Source: Vespula vulgaris
Taxonomy: Eukaryota; Arthropoda; Insecta; Hymenoptera; Vespidae
Direction of reading: 5' to 3'
Assembly (NCBI RefSeq): GCF_905475345.1
Contig: NC_066589.1
Coordinates: 6,999,501-7,063,500, forward strand
Length of the DNA: 64,000 nucleotides
The notes under the pieces are model-generated. The model worked only from the letters and a program-made list of their open reading frames with translations, was not told the DNA's origin and made no database searches. A program made the translations under genes and the position numbers. Shown here piece by piece: positions 37,384 through 51,062 of this stretch; within the stretch, counting starts at the first letter, position 1; every line of letters begins with the position of its first letter.

Positions 37384-38665
37384 ACAGTCCAGCGATGGTG
37401 GGGCATGTGAATAAGAGTGAGAGAAGTTATAAAGATGTAAGACGAAAGTCCACGAAGAAGCGTAGTTACAATTATACTTTGCATGAATTTAAAAAGGAAA
37501 AATAGAAAATAAAAAAAAGAAAAAATATTATCGTTCAATAAATATAAATTCATTTTGCTAATATAAAATTATTAAAAATCATAAAATTATTAAAAATTAT
37601 TAAAAATCTAATTTAAATTATTTTTTATAATAAACTATTTACTGTAAATAAGATCGATTATTACAATAATGAAAATTTTACTATTTATTATTAATTTTGA
37701 AATTTTAATTTGTTATAAATAAAACAAAACAAGATGGTAACGATCTAAATCAAAATAGATTAACATGAATAATTTCATCTTCTTTTACTGAAATTTATAT
37801 ACTGAAAAAAACCTTCGCAATATGTATTCAAATATATAATGTCTATAGACACATTCCCTGTAAAAAAAGAGGTCGAATAAGATATACTCTTCCTTCACGA
37901 AATGAAAGACTTTATATCCAACCTACATGATGTATACGTACATATACATACATCATACTACGTCTTGCTAACAAGTTGTTTCTATTCAGTATTGTACTTT
38001 AAACGGATTTTTCTATGTACATTTTTTTACTAACAAAGTAAAAAAGAGAAGAATCATTCAAAAGTAATTACCTTAAAATGATAGTCTTAACTACAAAAAA
38101 ATTGCCTTAACTATAATAGTTACATTTTTTTATCCTTATGAATAAAATCTTAATAAATTTAATTATGTATGCATACGTATATATATAATTAAACTATCTA
38201 TTTATATGTAATTTGAAAATGCTCTTATTTTTCAATGATCTATATTTATATTATTTTTATATATAATTCTATTATTATTATTATCTATTAAACAAATGTA
38301 TATATATATATTAAATAAATTATACAAAAAATAAATATTCAACGTACAATTAAAGAAAATAAATAATCAATTAAATTGACGATAAATTAATTTCCTTTCT
38401 TTTTTTTTCATATTAAAATTAACATTTTTGTTTATCATTAAACTTTTAATATTTTGATAAATGATTCGCATAATATTACAACACGTGGATGTTATATTAA
38501 ATCAAAATCATTAACTTTTCGAATGATCCCGATAGACTTTCAAATGAGAACGATACTTATAACTGATTCTTTACTAATACAGTCAGTCCGTGAAAGTTTC
38601 TTTAAAAGAAAACCATTTTCGCATTACGTTATGTTCAAAGAAAGTAGGGGAAGACAAATTTGTAT

Positions 38666-39320
38666 TAGTCAAGAAGTATAATTATCATTATATTAATATG
38701 AATACTATTTTTTATCAGTGTCTAAACTACGAACATATATTTTGTAAAGAAAAGAACATTAGAATTTCATTGAAAAGATCTGAATAATAACAATTTTTTT
38801 TGTTATTTTAATTTTATTCTTTTTCAATCATTTATTTACCATATGCATGTTTTAAACATTTACAGAATTATTTCCAATTGAATTTATCTTTATATATAAT
38901 CAGATTTTTATTATATTACATTTTCAATAATAATTAAATAAATTAATAATGATTATAGATTAGATCAAGTGAACAAGTAGTTAAGAAATATAATTATCAT
39001 TATAAGCACTAGCTCTTGTTGATGTCTAAACTACGAACATATATCTTGTAAAGGAAAAGAAAAAATAAAAGAAAACATTTGAATTTTATTGAAAAGATCT
39101 GAGTAATTAACATCTCTTTTATTTTATTTTTTTTTTTTTTCAATTACTTATTTGCTATATGGATGTTTTAAACATTTACGAAATTATTTCAAATAAAATC
39201 TAGCATATATATATATACATATATGCTGTATATATACAGGGTGTTTCAGAAATAGATCACTAAATTCATAATAATAGTCAAACAAATTAATAACGATTGT
39301 AGATTAGATCAAGTGAAAAT
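38666..39320. repeat. tandem duplication, unit about 312 bp
   Basis: Unit A runs 38666-38977 and unit B 38978-39320. Shared blocks in the same order include TGTCTAAACTACGAACATAT, GAAAAGATCTGA, ATGTTTTAAACATTTAC and GATTAGATCAAGTGAA. Unit B is longer because it carries extra TA-rich sequence and a TACAGGGTGTTTCAG repeat end. No coding potential. Confidence 0.75.
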
Positions 39321-40255
39321 AAAATTATTCAAAAATTATATAATACAAAAAGAAGGTATAAAAAAAATAATCAATAACAATATATTACCAAAATGAAGAA
39401 TATAAAAAATGTAAAGAGATAAACTTACACGTACATATGTAACATTCGGTTATATATACGCGATTATTTTTATTTATTTGCGAAAAATTGTTATTTACAT
39501 TGCACAAATATATTTCATTTGAGTATACAAAACAAGTAGACCATTAATTATTGAAAATTGTACATATTGAAACAGACGCATTTAAGAAGCACCATTTGAA
39601 ATGAATTAGACAATTTTGTTCTTTTCCTTTAGCGAATATTATATTCAATATTATTATATCTGTTAAAAAATATATATATAAAAAAATAAAATAATAATAA
39701 TTATATATTTTAATAAATGATAACACAATTTTGTTCACAAATTTTCATTTTAAATGACAATGAAAAAAAATAAGATTTTTAACAATATTTATTATGAGCA
39801 CAGGAACGTATAGTGTTGTTTCTCAGACTAACTGTACCAAACAAAATCCTTACACATAATATATTGATACTATTCGTTAATTATACCTACTCTCTCTTTC
39901 TCTGCGCGTCTTAAATAGGAGTTGCAAGCAAGCAAGCATTATACGATCTTTTATAATATATCATTTTTGCTTTTAGTATTTTTTTCCTCTTTCTTTCTTT
40001 TTCTATTTCAAAAGAAAACCAATATTAAAATAATAAAAATATTAATCACATAAACAACGGGATATAATTCAGTCGTAAGATTATAAAATATAATAGAATC
40101 GAAGCTTCGTTTTTAATACGTATTATTTTATAGTTAGCGATTTACTATGAAAATATAAATGGTATTGATTGATGATATCTATTATGATGATGTGCTATCG
40201 ACATGTAAGATAGACACTTAGATGTAATTACATTTAAAATAAAATTAAAATGATA

Positions 40256-40258
40256 ATG

Positions 40259-40306
<48 letters not shown>
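40256..40306. repeat. (ATA)n trinucleotide microsatellite
   Basis: About 16 ATA/AAT units, followed by related interrupted sequence up to about 40380. Confidence 0.85.
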
Positions 40307-40309
<3 letters not shown>

Positions 40310-42516
40310 TAATGTAACAATAATTAAAAAGTAATATAATAATAATAATGATATAATTAATAATATTAATAAAAATTGTTATTATCAATGCGAAATATCG
40401 TATATAGGCAACACCGCGTTCTATATTATTACTAATTTAATACAAATATATATATGTATATGATGTCTCTTTATAAAAGACATGTATTCTGTATTTTGTT
40501 TTATTTGTATTCTTAAGTACTGGATAGAAGACAGTCATTGTTATAGAATATGATCAGTTATTGTAAATTATCTAGATACGTTTACATTTAATGCCTTGCA
40601 AATATATCTCGTTTTTTCCTTCTCTTCCTTTTTCCATTATTTTCCTAAATCATTCGCTATTCAATCTATCAAAGCTATTTATCGTATATATCATCGTTAT
40701 AATAAAATACATTTATTATACTCGTGGACCTCGATAAGATTGTATTGAACCTTTCGATTAGATCGGAAGATATCACATATATTACTAGCGATGTATGTAT
40801 ATTTACGAACAGATGTCTTCATAATAGACGAACTTAATGTGAATATAAAAAAACAAATTGCTAATAATTAAGCGAGCAAATAATAAAATTATATATTGAT
40901 TTCTTAGTTATATTTTTCTTTCGATTTTCTTGATTTTTTTCTTTTTTTTTCCTTCAAATATAAATAATTTTATAAAAAGCCAATTTATATACGTAATGTA
41001 CGAAAATATGAATTTGATGTAATATCAGAAATGTGATTGCTCTTTTCAAATCATTATAACAAATACATATTTTTTTGATCACATGCATAAATAACATTAT
41101 ACATTTGAACGTATGACAAATATAAAATAGGATGCATAAAAAGAAAATAAAGCTTATTCCTATGAATAATGTTATATAAGCACTTAACACACAAAGATCG
41201 TCTAAATGTTTCGATATATTAAAATAATGTGACAATAATATATGTATGTGTTAACTTAGTACCTTCATATATATACCAACAATATGTAATGTTTTGGTGA
41301 CAAAAACATTACACGTGATTATAATATAAAAACTATGATAAAAAGGTGACAACGTTTTTTCAATGTAATATAAGTATAAAAGCAATTATACGAAATTACA
41401 ATGATTAAATGCTATTCAATATCATTTTCTCATTTTTCTTTTCTTTTTTTTTCTATCTATATGCAGTTTGCCAAAATAGCAAATACTTTACGTTCGCATC
41501 CGATCGTATGTAATTATATTTTATAACAAAATAATATGGATCACAATTAGATATGTTTAAATATTAAATCACTTAACATCGTAATTCCAACCTTCAGCAT
41601 ATACAATATTCTACACAGATTATATATAAGATAATCTTTTATAAGATGATCCTTTTTCAATTACAAGTTGAAAACTTGAAGTACAAAGCTCGTTAGATAT
41701 AATAAATTATAATTCACAACAAACCGTATTAACTGATTAGAATGTGTCGCTACTAAATATAACATAAATCAATTACTATGCTGTGTGTTAGATGTGTAAA
41801 TATTGTACAAAAGTCTACATTGATAACTCTCACCCTCTGTAGTCATTGCCATTATATGCATATGGATTACAGTCATATATACCACAAAGATTAGTTTAAA
41901 TATTTTCCTTTTTATTTTATTTCATATACTCTAGGAAGAGGGCCAACAAATAATTGCCTTTTTTAAAGGAGTATGGTTTTAATAGTAAAAAAGCTACTTG
42001 TATGTACCTACAATATGATTGAAACACTTATTGTCTAATAAAGGCAATTTTTTTTCAATTCTCCGTATCTCTAAAATTACACGCATATTACATCCTGATT
42101 TAACAATTACATAAAGAAAAATTGATGGATCACTCCTAGATATACAAAATAAAATTTATCTTGAAATTTGACAATTCCTTTTAATACGACCCCCATTCCT
42201 AAGAGTGTATGCATAAACAAAAATGGTTAAATCATTTATGAAACATATGTGTGTGTCAATAGTTTATTCCTCCAACATAAATTCTAAACTTTTTTTTTCC
42301 ATTTAAAATAAAAACTGCAAAAATTGATATTAGCTTGTTCCAATGTTAAATAAATACCTCCTTTCCACCATTGACCCACACTTTATAAGAAAAATCCTAT
42401 TATATTGAAAATATGATTAATTCCATAATATTGTATGCAATTACACATTTGTTAGCAAATACCATGTGGGTGAGATTCTTTGGAGGAGTTTCTGGGTATA
42501 CAATCACATGAATAAT

Positions 42517-44187
42517 TCATCGTGCATCCTTGGCAGTTAACTTCTCTATCAATTCTTGTAATGGTGCTAATTCTCGTCGTTCAATTAAATTGAATTCCTA
42601 AATATAAAAAAATATGTATAATATTATATTCTATACAATAATGGGTATATTTAACTTTTTACTTGTATGTACCTGAACAAAAAATATAAAGTGTTTAAAA
42701 GATGTATTTAAATGCGCTTCTTCGCCAAGCTGTACAACTTCGCTGAAGTGTTGATGATAAATATGTGCATACACTCTAAATAATCGTTTTAATATTGTTT
42801 TTGCAATTGACAAAAAGTTCTTTGGGAAAGGTACACCTATAGAAGGAAAAAATATATATATTTTTTTAATATATTGTTATACAATCTATAAAAAATCATC
42901 TATAAAAGTAAATCAAATTACCGATTTTAGAAGGAAACAATGTTTCATCATCCAATTGATCTTGGACCCATGTCATTAAATAATCAATGTATTTTGGAGC
43001 TGAACATTTTATTGGCTTTTTTACAGTATGACCATCTGCCCAGTGATATTCATACTTTGGACCTGCTGACATTATAGGACAACTTTCCTCTGTACAAAAT
43101 TCTGTGATAGTGCCATATAACATGTTGATTTGATTAAAAAAATCAACAGCTGTAATAATAATAATAATTATTATTATTATTATTATATTAATAAGATTTA
43201 TAAAGATATAATAAATTTTAAATTCAACATATACTTTAATATGATATAACACATAAAATATAATACGTACTATTAACAGCAACCCATTCGTTTAAATCTT
43301 CTCCCTCTGGAAGCATAACTGCTAATCTTAGATTTCCAGAACCAAGAGTAGCCGCTGCATGTTTCATCAAGTCATATTGATGAGTTCCTTCAGGAATATT
43401 CTTCTTTGGCTTAAAGGTTTTCGATGACCGGCTTCCACTTAAGAAATCCAGAAACGTTGAATTTACAGTCGGATAATGTAAAACTGACAGATATGAATTT
43501 ATTACTTTACTGAATAGATAGCAAGTTATCTCCATTGTATCTTATCAAAGTTTTTATTTATTTATCATTAAGTTTTCATTTATATACTAAATAAAATAGT
43601 AAAAGAAAACATAAATAATTTTCTCTATTTGAATTTTTTTGATAATATATTTTGAAACATTAAAAAATTTTATTTTCTTTAATTAAAAAGAAAACAATAT
43701 ATAGCATTATGAAAGTCTAGAATATATATAATAATGAAACATATTTTTCCTGAAAGATGATTCATAGTGGCTGTATATATAAATTGAGATTACATTGTAT
43801 GCACATTATCAATGCAATTTTTATGAATATAATCACTTCGAAATTATCTATCGATAACATTTTCGCACGTATCAAAAAATATTATACAATCTAGAAAACA
43901 TAATTTTGCTGTACAAATAAACTATCCATGTAAAAAAGAATCTGTCAACATTTATAGATAATATGACCGGCAGTCCTTTCTCTAATGGCAGATTCTTTTT
44001 CAGGGATATTCATCATTTCTATAAAATAACCCACATTTCAAAAAGATCTATTGATCAAAGTATACAATTAACATTTCCTATATCAAATTTGACTACAATG
44101 TTCTTATCGTGAGTTTAATGGAGTAAAAGCGAAGATATAGAATAAATCGAAATTTCTATTAGAAAAAACTTACAATAGGAAGCTCAT
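42517..44187 (-). CDS. mats: MOB kinase activator 1 (Mats)
   Basis: Exons in transcript order: 44187-44174 (14 nt), 43437-43271, 43149-42922, 42836-42673, 42597-42517; 654 nt, 217 aa, against 216 for human MOB1. The first exon encodes only MSFL plus part of F, then a phase-2 intron with a GTAAGT donor. The join gives the canonical MSFLFGSRSSKTFKPKK start. Seen in the protein: zinc-site CTEESC and HIYHQH, the regulatory-Thr contexts KTFKP and HAAATLGSG (Thr12 and Thr35 of human MOB1), and the near-invariant C-terminal FFVQEFNLIERRELAPLQEL. Family role: co-activator of the NDR/LATS kinase Warts in Hippo growth control. The long open frame running upstream of exon 2 is intronic and is not the true N-terminus. 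Divergent from germ cell-less. Confidence 0.95.
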
Positions 44188-45171
44188 TGTGAACTGACGC
44201 TTGGCTTTTTTACTGAAACAAGATCTATTAACACAATGACTGATTATCACTAACTTTCGAACGAGAACACATAAAATCTTCCCTCAAATACAATCAACGA
44301 AAACCTTTCGGCTACCGTATAATATCACACAGAAGGTTTTGTCAACTGCTGTTTCCGTGATCGTTGACTTAGGCGATCGTTTCGTCAGTACGGAATGGAT
44401 GCTTTTTACGTAGAAATCACGACGTCCGATTAGACGTGATTATAGATATTTCTATACTCTCTTCGGACAAATTAACTAGAAATCTTATCTTTATATTTCA
44501 GACGTGTCATATATAATAGAGATATAAGTTAAAAGATGAAAATGTTTGTACGTTAATTAATATAAAATATTAACGAGACATTATCAATATAAACAAAATA
44601 AATATAATTTATAACAAATTCTTTTGCTCGTCGATATAGCGATTATAAGATTATAATATTTCATTCTTCTACACGAAATAATTCCTTTTCTAAAATTTTG
44701 GAACGATGACAAGAAATTAAAAAGAATCTTGCATTGAGTATCTCATAGTTCGACCAATGAGAACGCTTAGTTGTTTGAAATATCTTCTACATGATTGGTT
44801 AGAATGAAAATACGATTTTGATCTGTCATCAGGATTGGTTTATTCATAATTTAATACTGTGTTGCTACTGGACGTTTGGATGTGGCAAATAAAGACATTC
44901 TCCAATTGTGTCTATTCATAAGTGTGCTTCTATAACTCGAAGATATTTTATACGTTTTTGGTCATGAGGTGTTTTAGGTCTCTGTCATCTTTTCATTACG
45001 TCACGTGTTTATATATGCAGCGTGGTGTATATACGACTACGTAAATACACTCTGTTACAGCCACAGAGACGGTATTGTTATATCTCTTATTGAAAATGAC
45101 AAAATTTCTGACGTTTGTCTTGGAATTTCATTAGAAAATTACTTATTGTTTAAAAAAAAACTCTTTTAAAG
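44188..45171. promoter_or_regulatory. shared divergent promoter region of mats and germ cell-less
   Basis: The two start codons point away from each other and are 984 bp apart, so both 5' untranslated regions and promoters lie here. A composite TTACGTCACGTG at 44996-45007 joins an ATF/CREB-like half (TTACGTCA) to an E-box (CACGTG). It is followed by TTTATATATG, a possible TATA-like stretch. Transcription start sites were not determined. Confidence 0.5.
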
Positions 45172-47199
45172 ATGGGAAGCTATATGAGTAGAATTGCGTC
45201 TATGTCAAATACGGCAGTACATTCTGTTTATCGAGGTCGTAAACGAAAATGCATCGAAGAGGATGATTTCGATTCTGAATCTGAATACATCGATCGAACA
45301 CTTCAAACGCCTAAAAAGTGGGACAACTAATTAATTAATTTATCAGAGTAACTTTATATCTGTACATTTTTATACTTTGTATTAATGCATGTTTTTGTAG
45401 GAGAAAATTACTTACAACCGCACAATATATATATAAGACTTTGTTCCAAGAAGAGAAAGGAAGTGATATAACTGTGTTCATGTTAGGAAGAGCATGGAGA
45501 TTACATAAAGTTTATATTAGTCAAGTACGAATTAATTAATATTCTGTTTTATGTAAACAAATTATATTTTTATTAAATGTATATCTAAATTGATTCATTT
45601 GCAGAGTCCATATTTTGCAAGTATGTTTTCTGGATCCTGGAGAGAAGCAAATGAAACTGTAATTAGCGTTGAAATTGCTGATCCTAATATCACATTAGAT
45701 TGTAAATAAGACTGCTATATTTTAAATATTACATTATAGCAATATAATGAGTATTTTTTAATAATTCAGTTATAATTATTTCAGCTCTTTTAACAGTATT
45801 AGGATCATTTTACCAAGACGAAGTCAGCTTAGAGCCAAAAGATGTCATTTCAATTTTAGCTACATCTACTTTATTTCAATTACAAGGATTGATTGATCAA
45901 TGCACCGATATTATGATTGAAACTACAAACATTAAAACTGTTGTTCCATATTACAATGCAGCGGTTTCATACGGTGTGCCTGCAGTTAAAATGGCTGCTA
46001 AAAGATGGTTGGAAGTTAATTTGTTAGGATACGGATGGTTACATCCAACATTTTTACAAGAAATTACTCCAGATTTAATGGCAGAATTAATTGTTAGTCC
46101 GGATTTGGTGGCTATGCAAACAGAATTTTGTATATATATGATGCTACGTGTATGGTAAAAAATTTTATTTCCATTATAATATATGATTTATTGAATATAT
46201 TTCAACATATAATTCAAAAAAACAATTAAATGAAAATTGTTGCATTGTTTTAGGCTGTTTGTACATCTAAAAAATAGAGATGAGACAGTAGAGATGGATG
46301 AATACTTTAGAAACCATACATGGACAGAACCTTTTCTAACAACAGAGGAAGGCAAAGAATATGCAACTCCTTTCAAAGCTTTAAGAATGAAATATCTACT
46401 TTTACATGATCAAGATGTTAAAATTTTATACAGTGATGATTTAATACCTCCTAGTTGGTTACATGATGCATATAAAGAACAATGGTTACATTTATTAAGA
46501 ATTGATGCTAGCAAAGATAAAGGGTCAGTTGTCATATGATAAATATATTTTTTATAAATTAATTACAAAAAATATCATCTATTTATAATTTTTGCAGACC
46601 TAAACAAATGAGTGAGAAAGAATTTTATCAAGAATGTTTTCGATGTGGCCGATGTGTTGAGAAACCCGGTGAACATATCTGGAGATGGACAGCATTTCAT
46701 TTTGGACTGGATCTTGTTGTATGTTTAGATACTACAACTTTGCGTATCAAACGAAATCACAGATTAGATACAGATCATATTAAAGCAAATCATAATAAAC
46801 ATAATATTATTTTAAAGTAAGTGAAGAAAACAAATAGAAAAATATCAGTGTATAAATAGTAGTATATAAAACAAAATTATAATTATTTTTAGGGTAACAT
46901 TGATTTCATTGGATGAACAACGGCAAATTAAACATATTCAATCTTCCGGAATGCTTAGGTTATCACTACACAAAAATGAAGAGGTATAAATAATACATGA
47001 CTATTATATTTAACGTGTTTCATTAAATACTTAATTGCTACAATTAATACTTTTATGATTTATATTCTAGAAACAGGTGATGTCTCTGGATAAACAATTA
47101 ACGTATCCTTTGTACATATCTGTTAATATGCAAGTAGTAACACCATTTTTATTTAATGAGGAAGAGAAATTAAATGATGTTATGCTTGTGGATACTTAG
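45172..47199 (+). CDS. gcl: germ cell-less-like BTB protein
   Basis: Exons: 45172-45317, 45401-45524, 45605-45701, 45785-46154, 46254-46523, 46598-46816, 46893-46983, 47071-47199; 1,446 nt, 481 aa. It begins MGSYMSR, which fits an N-myristoylation signal (Gly2, Ser6), followed by a basic RGRKRK nuclear-type signal and an acidic stretch. A BTB/POZ domain covers about residues 55-165 (GSDITVFMLGRAWRLHKVYI, SPYFASMFSG). A BACK-like region (VPYYNAAVSYGVPAVK) and the conserved GCL C-terminal region with FRCGRCVEKPGEHIWRW follow. Family role: nuclear-envelope or membrane-associated CUL3 substrate adaptor, needed for primordial germ-cell formation in Drosophila and for spermatogenesis in mammals (GMCL1). 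All introns are short (65-105 nt). The ATG follows GATTAAAG-like AT-rich leader; no upstream in-frame ATG was chosen. Confidence 0.94.
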
Positions 47200-50100
47200 C
47201 AGTTTAAAGAGATAAACAAAATACATGAGAAAATGGGAATTGAAAGGTGCTTTCAATAATGCTGACTATAAAATCACGATTTTGTAAGTCTATGGGTTTG
47301 TGGTTGAGAATATTTGAGTTTCATTTTCAATAAGATTCTTCTAATCTTCTAATCATCTAATTATAATTGTTGAAAATTGAGTGCTTTTTAGATATTATAA
47401 ATCTAGTATTATGGTATTTTTCTGGTCGGACCAAAGTGCTGTGTAAATTTTAACTTGCATTTATACATCAAAATTATAGCGTAAATATGTCACTTAAAGT
47501 TACTTAAATACTTTCCTTTAACTATAAAATTTACTTAAGTATTAGTTGATCAAGAAAAATCGTACATTAATATTCGCGCAGAAAAAATATATTCGTTTCT
47601 TAAAATGAAGTTAAATATAATTTAGCAGGTATAGGAAGTTATTTGTTATTTTGTAAAATGCAAATAATCATCTTTATAATTGCACAATTTACTCGATTAT
47701 TCGTTGAGATAAAGACTTCGTTATAGCTATTAATTATATATAGGAAATGTAAAAGTTGCTGCCATTTTATTGGTCATTTTACCAGGTAATTTTTACATTC
47801 ATAATCGGTATAAAATCACTCTTGAACATGGTCATGCAAAGTTAATTTTAATCTTGATAATGAAAGTCTTACTTTTTTTACTATATCAAAAATTTTATCT
47901 GTCTAACATCAATATCAAATTTACGACTGTTTAAGAATATTCATTGCCAATGATGCACTGAAAAATTACTTGATAATGTAATGAGAAAATTTTTACACAT
48001 CCTGTATGTATAAATCTGTCTATGAAATAATTCTAATACATTGATGATACACTGCTAAAATGCATTATACATTAATTTTGTATTAATGCAGTACCAAGAA
48101 ATACATATAAAAAGTTTGACATTTCGTTACATTATTTTACGTAATTTTATTTATTAATAGCTAGGATATGAAGAAGTTTATTATTTTAGTAATAGAAATG
48201 CTTTCTAGTTCATTTAGTTTTTAGAACATACTTTATAAATCTGTTAAAATGGAAAGCTTTTTTTAAGTTCTATTGGATATTTATCTACAATTAGATATTA
48301 GTTGTAAGAGCGAAATACAGAAAAATATATGTTTGCAATATTAAAATATTGATATCATTATATTTGTCTAAGCTTTGCAGATTATATCAATTTGGGCAAA
48401 AGCAATGTATCTATAGTTATATCTAAAATTTTTAACTAACTATGTCATTAAATTACTTCATAAAGCTTTAATGTAGGATTTGATATGCTTCTTAATTGCT
48501 ATGGTTAAAGTTTAATATTTATTTAACTTTACATATTAATATATTCATGATGCAAACTATTCTAACATGAAATGTCAAGTTGTAAAAGAACATCTTATTC
48601 AGCATAATTCATAATAGATAAAAGATTTGTATTTGTAAAAATTTTATGATATATTTTTACTATTCAAAACAACTGTAAATATCATATAAATTATGTTAAT
48701 GCAGATTTGGATATATTTAACATTTATATACACAAAATATAATTATTTAAGTTTCTAAAGATATAAGCGATTTGATTTACAGATAGTCAAACAAAAGACA
48801 TTGTATAGCGATACTATATAGGAACATTTGATTTCATGTATCATATTTTCCATAAAATATTTATATAAAATCTCATTTTTAACAAAACTTTAATATACCA
48901 GATAAAAAATGTACATATAACCTATTACTATTTTATATATATATATATATAATGTATATATATATGTATATACTTATGCATATACATGTATATGTATATT
49001 ATTTTTATATTTTTCTCACTTTTATATATCTTTCTAACGCAAATCAAACAAAAATTTTGTTTACAAATGATTCATATGTAAATGTGAAAGAATATTTTAA
49101 TTAACAAAAAGAAAACTTTTATTTTCATTTTTAGTTTCATTTATATGAAACAGTAAATGAAGTAGGGATTTTTGGAATAAGAATAATATCATTTGATATT
49201 CTTTTCCGTAACCATTTAACACTTTATTGGCAGAATACTCTCTGTACATTGTGTATTTTGTGTACAATAGAATATATAATTTGACAATAAATGTTACAAA
49301 CAAATTTAAAAAGTTTGACGTAGACATTCTCTTGATACGTTTTTAGGGGACAACCGGTATTATAACTAGAATTCTTAATGAAGCGTCAAGTTGCGATCAT
49401 TAGTATGTATGAAAATTTAACGCATGTGTCAGAATGTGTTATTCCTCAATTCGATATGCATGAGAAGTGGGGCAGTGTCATGATTTGGAAATGTGTGTTA
49501 TTGCAATTTGATCCACCACGATTATGTAAGATGATATGTATTGAAATGCGCGAAAATGCGCGACTTTATGACCTAAGAGCAGATGAATTTGAAATGACAA
49601 ATCAGATTAATGTATTTCCATTGTTATATTCATTCGAGTAACTAAAGAAGCACATTTTTGTTGTTTCAAACATTTTCTTCCTTTACAAGAAATTCAAATC
49701 GTGTGCTCATTTTTTGAAATTATTCCAAACTTTTCTGTATTGCATTCGTAAACATACTTTAAATTTATATTTAAGAATATAACTTTAAGCGTAATCGAAT
49801 AAACGCGTAAAAGTCATGACACGAGTATTGGCAGAAATAACAGTATTAGAACACTAGAGGTGTTAATTAGTTATAATCATTATTTTTAACTCTTAATCGA
49901 ATTCGTCCGTTGGAATTAATTTAGAAATTCGAGATCCAATTCGCGCGTTTTGGATCACTTCGGATCAGTCATTAAAGACTAAAGGCGCTTGATCGTTAGA
50001 GATCGAACACGAAAATTCTTGGTGTCTAAATTATTGTTTACAAGCGACACCAAGCGAATCGTAGAACGAAGGAGAAACCATTGCAAAGGAAAAACCATTG

Positions 50101-51022
50101 TTTACATATGTATTTCACAAATTTTTAACATCGACAAAGGACGTTGAGATTCTTCGAACGGAAGAAAGAACACGCACGCGTCTTGATTTCTCTCTTATTG
50201 TTAATTATCTCCTGATGTGTCATAAAGAAGAGAAACTGATGTAAACGATTTTGAATTGAAGAGGCAGAGATTTAATACCGCGTCGTTCAACGATTTTAAA
50301 ATTGTCTCTAACTGGATGTGTATCAAAAGAATGTGAGTCAACACTTTCAACAATAGGACCTTAAGCTTCGTGCTTCCGAGTGCGTATACGGAATTCGCGT
50401 ATTCATTTTTTTAATTCAATTTTGTCGTCATTTTACAACGACTTACTTATTTGAAAATGCCATACCCCCTCCACCCTATTCTTCCCTACCTTCCTTCCTC
50501 CATCCTACCCTCCCTCAAAGCCACAGGAAACTTCTATCTTTTTTCGCTATTGTTCCGTTTTCCTTGTTCTATTGCTACCGTCGGTTGCTCTGTGTTCGCC
50601 GTAATGTTCTTTTTTGTTGTTTTTGTTTTTTTTACTTACAATTATTAGTATCGTTATTTTAATTGCATTAATAGTAACAGTAGCGATAGTAGCGGTATTA
50701 CTGGTAATAGTAGTTAGTAGTAGTAGTAGTAGTAATAGTAGTGTGGTAAATGTAATGGCGACTGTTAACACTTGAGCAATTACGATGGCGGTGGTGACAT
50801 TGGTAGAGATTTTTGTAAGATTCAATGGTATTAGGACCGCGGTGTGTGTGTATGTGTGTGAGACGCGTTTATTTATTTATTTATTTTTTTTTATTCTCTT
50901 TTTTACTTAAGCGCTTCTATTTCATCTACTTATCGACCTCGATCAAACACACTACCTGGCTGATTCGTTACGAACGTTTAATCTTTCTCGACCGAGAGAG
51001 CTTTTCTTAATTTCTTCCGCTG

Positions 51023-51062
51023 ATTTAATTTTAATTTTAATTTTAATTTTAATTTTAATTTT
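51023..51062. repeat. (TTTAA)n pentanucleotide-type repeat
   Basis: About six or seven TTTAAT/TTTAA units, ending in a poly-T stretch. Confidence 0.8.

Larger units (their letters stand above)
36737..42516. other. AT-rich spacer between FAAH2 copy 2 and mats
   Basis: Upstream of FAAH2 copy 2 and downstream of mats, both on the minus strand. It contains a (GA)n tract at 36841-36865, a perfect hairpin at 37340-37383, a tandem duplication at 38666-39320, a lone TACAGGGTGTTTCAGAAA repeat end near 39236, and an (ATA)n run at 40256-40306. Part of the right side is probably mats 3' untranslated region, but its end could not be placed. No coding region is recognised. Confidence 0.45.

Noticed and set aside
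43438..43535. Apparent N-terminal extension of Mats
   Set aside because: It is intron sequence; the exon begins after TTCTTAAG at 43438, and the true start is the 14-nt exon at 44187-44174.
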